Source: Rhyacichthys aspro | Lineage: Eukaryota > Chordata > Actinopteri > Gobiiformes > Rhyacichthyidae | Length of the DNA stretch: 64,000 bases | Direction of reading: 5' to 3' | NCBI GenBank assembly: GCA_036850595.1 | Contig: CM072156.1 | Location: 16,440,326 to 16,504,325, forward strand | Part shown: positions 61,925 through 64,000 of the stretch, in pieces | Position numbering within the stretch: position 1 is the first letter of the stretch | How the letters are laid out: every line of letters starts with the position of its first letter | Translations under genes and position numbers: made by a program | The notes under the pieces: generated by a model | What the model saw: only the letters and a program-made list of their open reading frames with translations | Database searches by the model: none | What the model was told of the DNA's origin: nothing

Positions 61925-64000
61925 ACCCTCGAGCTGCAGGATTTCCCATGATTCACTCTTAACAGAACAGCATTGAGGGTCTGAGGCAGCAAGCCCTGAC
62001 AGAAAGACTGATCAGCTCACTCACGCTTAATTAGACTTTTTTGGCCTTTTGTTGTTGTTTTTTCTTTATTCCTGAATGCTACACATCTGTTTCCCTTTGT
62101 CCAGCAGGTCTTTCATTTGTCACTGTGGATAAGTGTGATTAACAGGACATGGTTTGCCTGGACAATTGTGTTCCAGGACTTTTTGCTACACCTCTTGCAG
62201 ACATTTTTGTGGAGTACAGGCGACACCGTTCTCCCACACTTTGTCTGTCAGGACGACTCACAGAGGAAGTTTTATCTCTCACTGCCACACAGCTCATTTC
62301 CTATATTCTACACAGACTCTATAAATCACTTTATTATATGTCTTGAGCCAGACTTCTGTACGGACTTGTACTGCAGCCCCACTTTCTTTGTTCACTCTGC
62401 TGGTGTCCTTTTACTAAAGCCTATGGAGAGCTCGACACAAACATGTTTTCATTGTTTTCAGGAATGTCACGCTGGTGCTATGAGGTACACAGTTAGCTTA
62501 AATCAGCTCTTTGTCAGATTATCTGTGGCAGCGCATTTCTCAAACAGAAGGGAAGCTCAAGGTGAGATGGCCGGCTTATCAATCTTGTCGCTTTCATGTG
62601 AGAATGTGGTTTGGGAACATTAAATGGCAGACCTAATGGGGCTTCTGCGAGCTAGAATAACTAATAGCCCATCAGAGGTAAGGAGCCGAGACTTTTCTGG
62701 GCTTTGTTCCTCGCTCTCTGCAGCTCAACAAAATGGTTTAAAGAAATAAGTTTTTGTATTTGGTGACAAATATTGCAAAAGGGCTGGGAGATATAACCTC
62801 AAATCAATGTAAAATGAATTCAACATTTGACTTGGCTTTAAATATGATATAGCAAAGCTGTTTTGTTCTAGATTAAATGCATATTTCATCTTAATCAATG
62901 ATAATTATGATAATAATGTGAAATTATGTTGATTAGAGGTTTTGAATGTCATTTTTGATTGATCAATCAGCCAGCCCTACAATGTAATGTGAATCTCTGT
63001 AAAGTCTGTGTTGTACTGGGAGCTAGTTAGTCTGTGGGCTGGACTGTACCACATATAAAACATGCACAGTTTTCAGTTAGAAGCTTTACGGTTTTATATT
63101 GCATGTATTCAAAGAACATATTGAGTGTCCATTGTATTGGATATCAAACTTGTGTCAGAATTCAGCTTAGGTTGTGTTACACTGAGCCAGTGATGTGAAG
63201 TGATAGTGTCTAGAGCTATTTGCATCACAATACAGAGAATGTGGCACAATCTCTTCTGATTGATGAAGAAGGCTTTTCAGTTTTATTGAATGGCTCACAG
63301 AGGAGACAGTGTCGGGAAAGATGAAAGTAAAAAGGTGCCTTATCTAAAACTTTTCTTTCAGAATGCAATCCGAAGCCACGACTATTCTGTACATGGTCTA
63401 ACCCGATGAGCCCCGTGCCCATTATTTAAACTAGCCCACATGGCAAGCACTTAAGCTATTAACTGTGTTTTTCAATTAGGCGAAAGAGCCTTGTAATAGA
63501 GGCCTGTTATCTCGTGCACATGGCCACAGCAACAGACTTGGAGTTAATTTGTTTCTATAGATTTCTTCCGGAACAGCTCAGCAGGTTGGTTGCGACGCTG
63601 CAAACTACACTTGTGTGAATTTTGATGAACACTTTGAACTGAGCTCCTCCATGGTCTTCCTGTGACACGTTATTTGAAAAAGCCCTTGTATGCCATCTAC
63701 TTTAGCACTCACAGAGCAGCTGCAGTCGCTGCTGTCCACCCACAGATCGGGGCCCTGAAAGGGAGGTTCAGAAAATATTAAGGTGAAAATCCCACTGTCT
63801 CAGCCAAAGGCAATTCTTGTACTTTGGCAGAATTTGCGGCATTAATAAGGCAAGGAGATCCTGCTCGGAGATAATTAAAGTGGGCTGTGAGAGGGTAGAT
63901 ACAGTGAGGAGAGAGGTAGTGCTGCTAAAGCTGTAAGCCTGACTTCACAACTGCTGCTTGGAGAGTGGTGCAGGATAATAACACAAATGTAACATCTGCA
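61925..64000. other. Downstream sequence without a supported gene
   Basis: The 168-aa frame at 62117-62623 has no recognisable domain. Bases 63440-64000 are complex and non-repetitive with TAATTAAAG and TTAATTTG cores and could be regulatory, but nothing can be named. Confidence 0.45.

Noticed and set aside
62117..62623. 168-aa open frame downstream of the plus-strand LRRTM gene
   Set aside because: I compared it with the long LRRTM4 tail and found no resemblance. No known motif and no clear acceptor at its start that would join the LRRTM frame.
1..64000. CRISPR arrays, phage or bacterial islands, tRNA or rRNA genes
   Set aside because: No regularly spaced repeats, no bacterial-type gene clusters. 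The only tRNA-like boxes belong to SINE remnants and do not fold into a full tRNA.

Overview
The window looks like a ray-finned (probably percomorph) fish nuclear chromosome. The genes are intron-rich with GT-AG introns and vertebrate proteins. Introns are compact: 50 coding exons of a DOCK gene fit in 22.6 kb. The repeats are of types I recognise from teleosts: a hAT element, a Tigger/pogo MITE, tRNA-headed SINEs and an RTE/Rex-like LINE tail. There is no bacterial or viral gene content.

Layout. (1) Bases 1-24880, plus strand: almost all of dock5, a Rac guanine-nucleotide exchange factor. Only the first coding exon is missing to the left. I reconstructed exons 2-51; they join in frame to 1855 codons plus a stop. 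Intron hosts include an 850-bp hAT element with an 8-bp target duplication and a decayed LINE 3' end. (2) 27320-28306, minus strand: a single-exon seven-helix receptor of the TAS2R (bitter taste)/V1R type. (3) 30093-30572: a SINE with an 11-bp target duplication, inserted exactly at the edge of a 149-bp palindromic element. (4) 31475-36025, minus strand: a complete seven-coding-exon CTX/CAR-family immunoglobulin adhesion receptor (363 aa). (5) 36250-50770: a gene desert with a 193-bp Tigger-like MITE and a stretch of complex non-repetitive sequence that may be regulatory. (6) 50774-60509: two LRRTM4-type synaptic leucine-rich-repeat genes head to head, 5.8 kb between start codons. Each begins with a tiny coding exon that carries only ATG plus one base. 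(7) 60510-64000: 3' UTR of the plus-strand LRRTM gene, a SINE remnant, then sequence without a supported gene.

The genes do not form an operon-like unit, as expected in a vertebrate. The one arrangement with a likely functional meaning is the divergent LRRTM4-like pair, which probably arose by inverted duplication and may share regulatory sequence. I found no CRISPR array, phage, or clearly new multi-gene system. The most notable items are the divergent LRRTM pair with its candidate alternative splice donor at the stop codon, the isolated taste-receptor-like gene, and the nested SINE/palindrome insertion.
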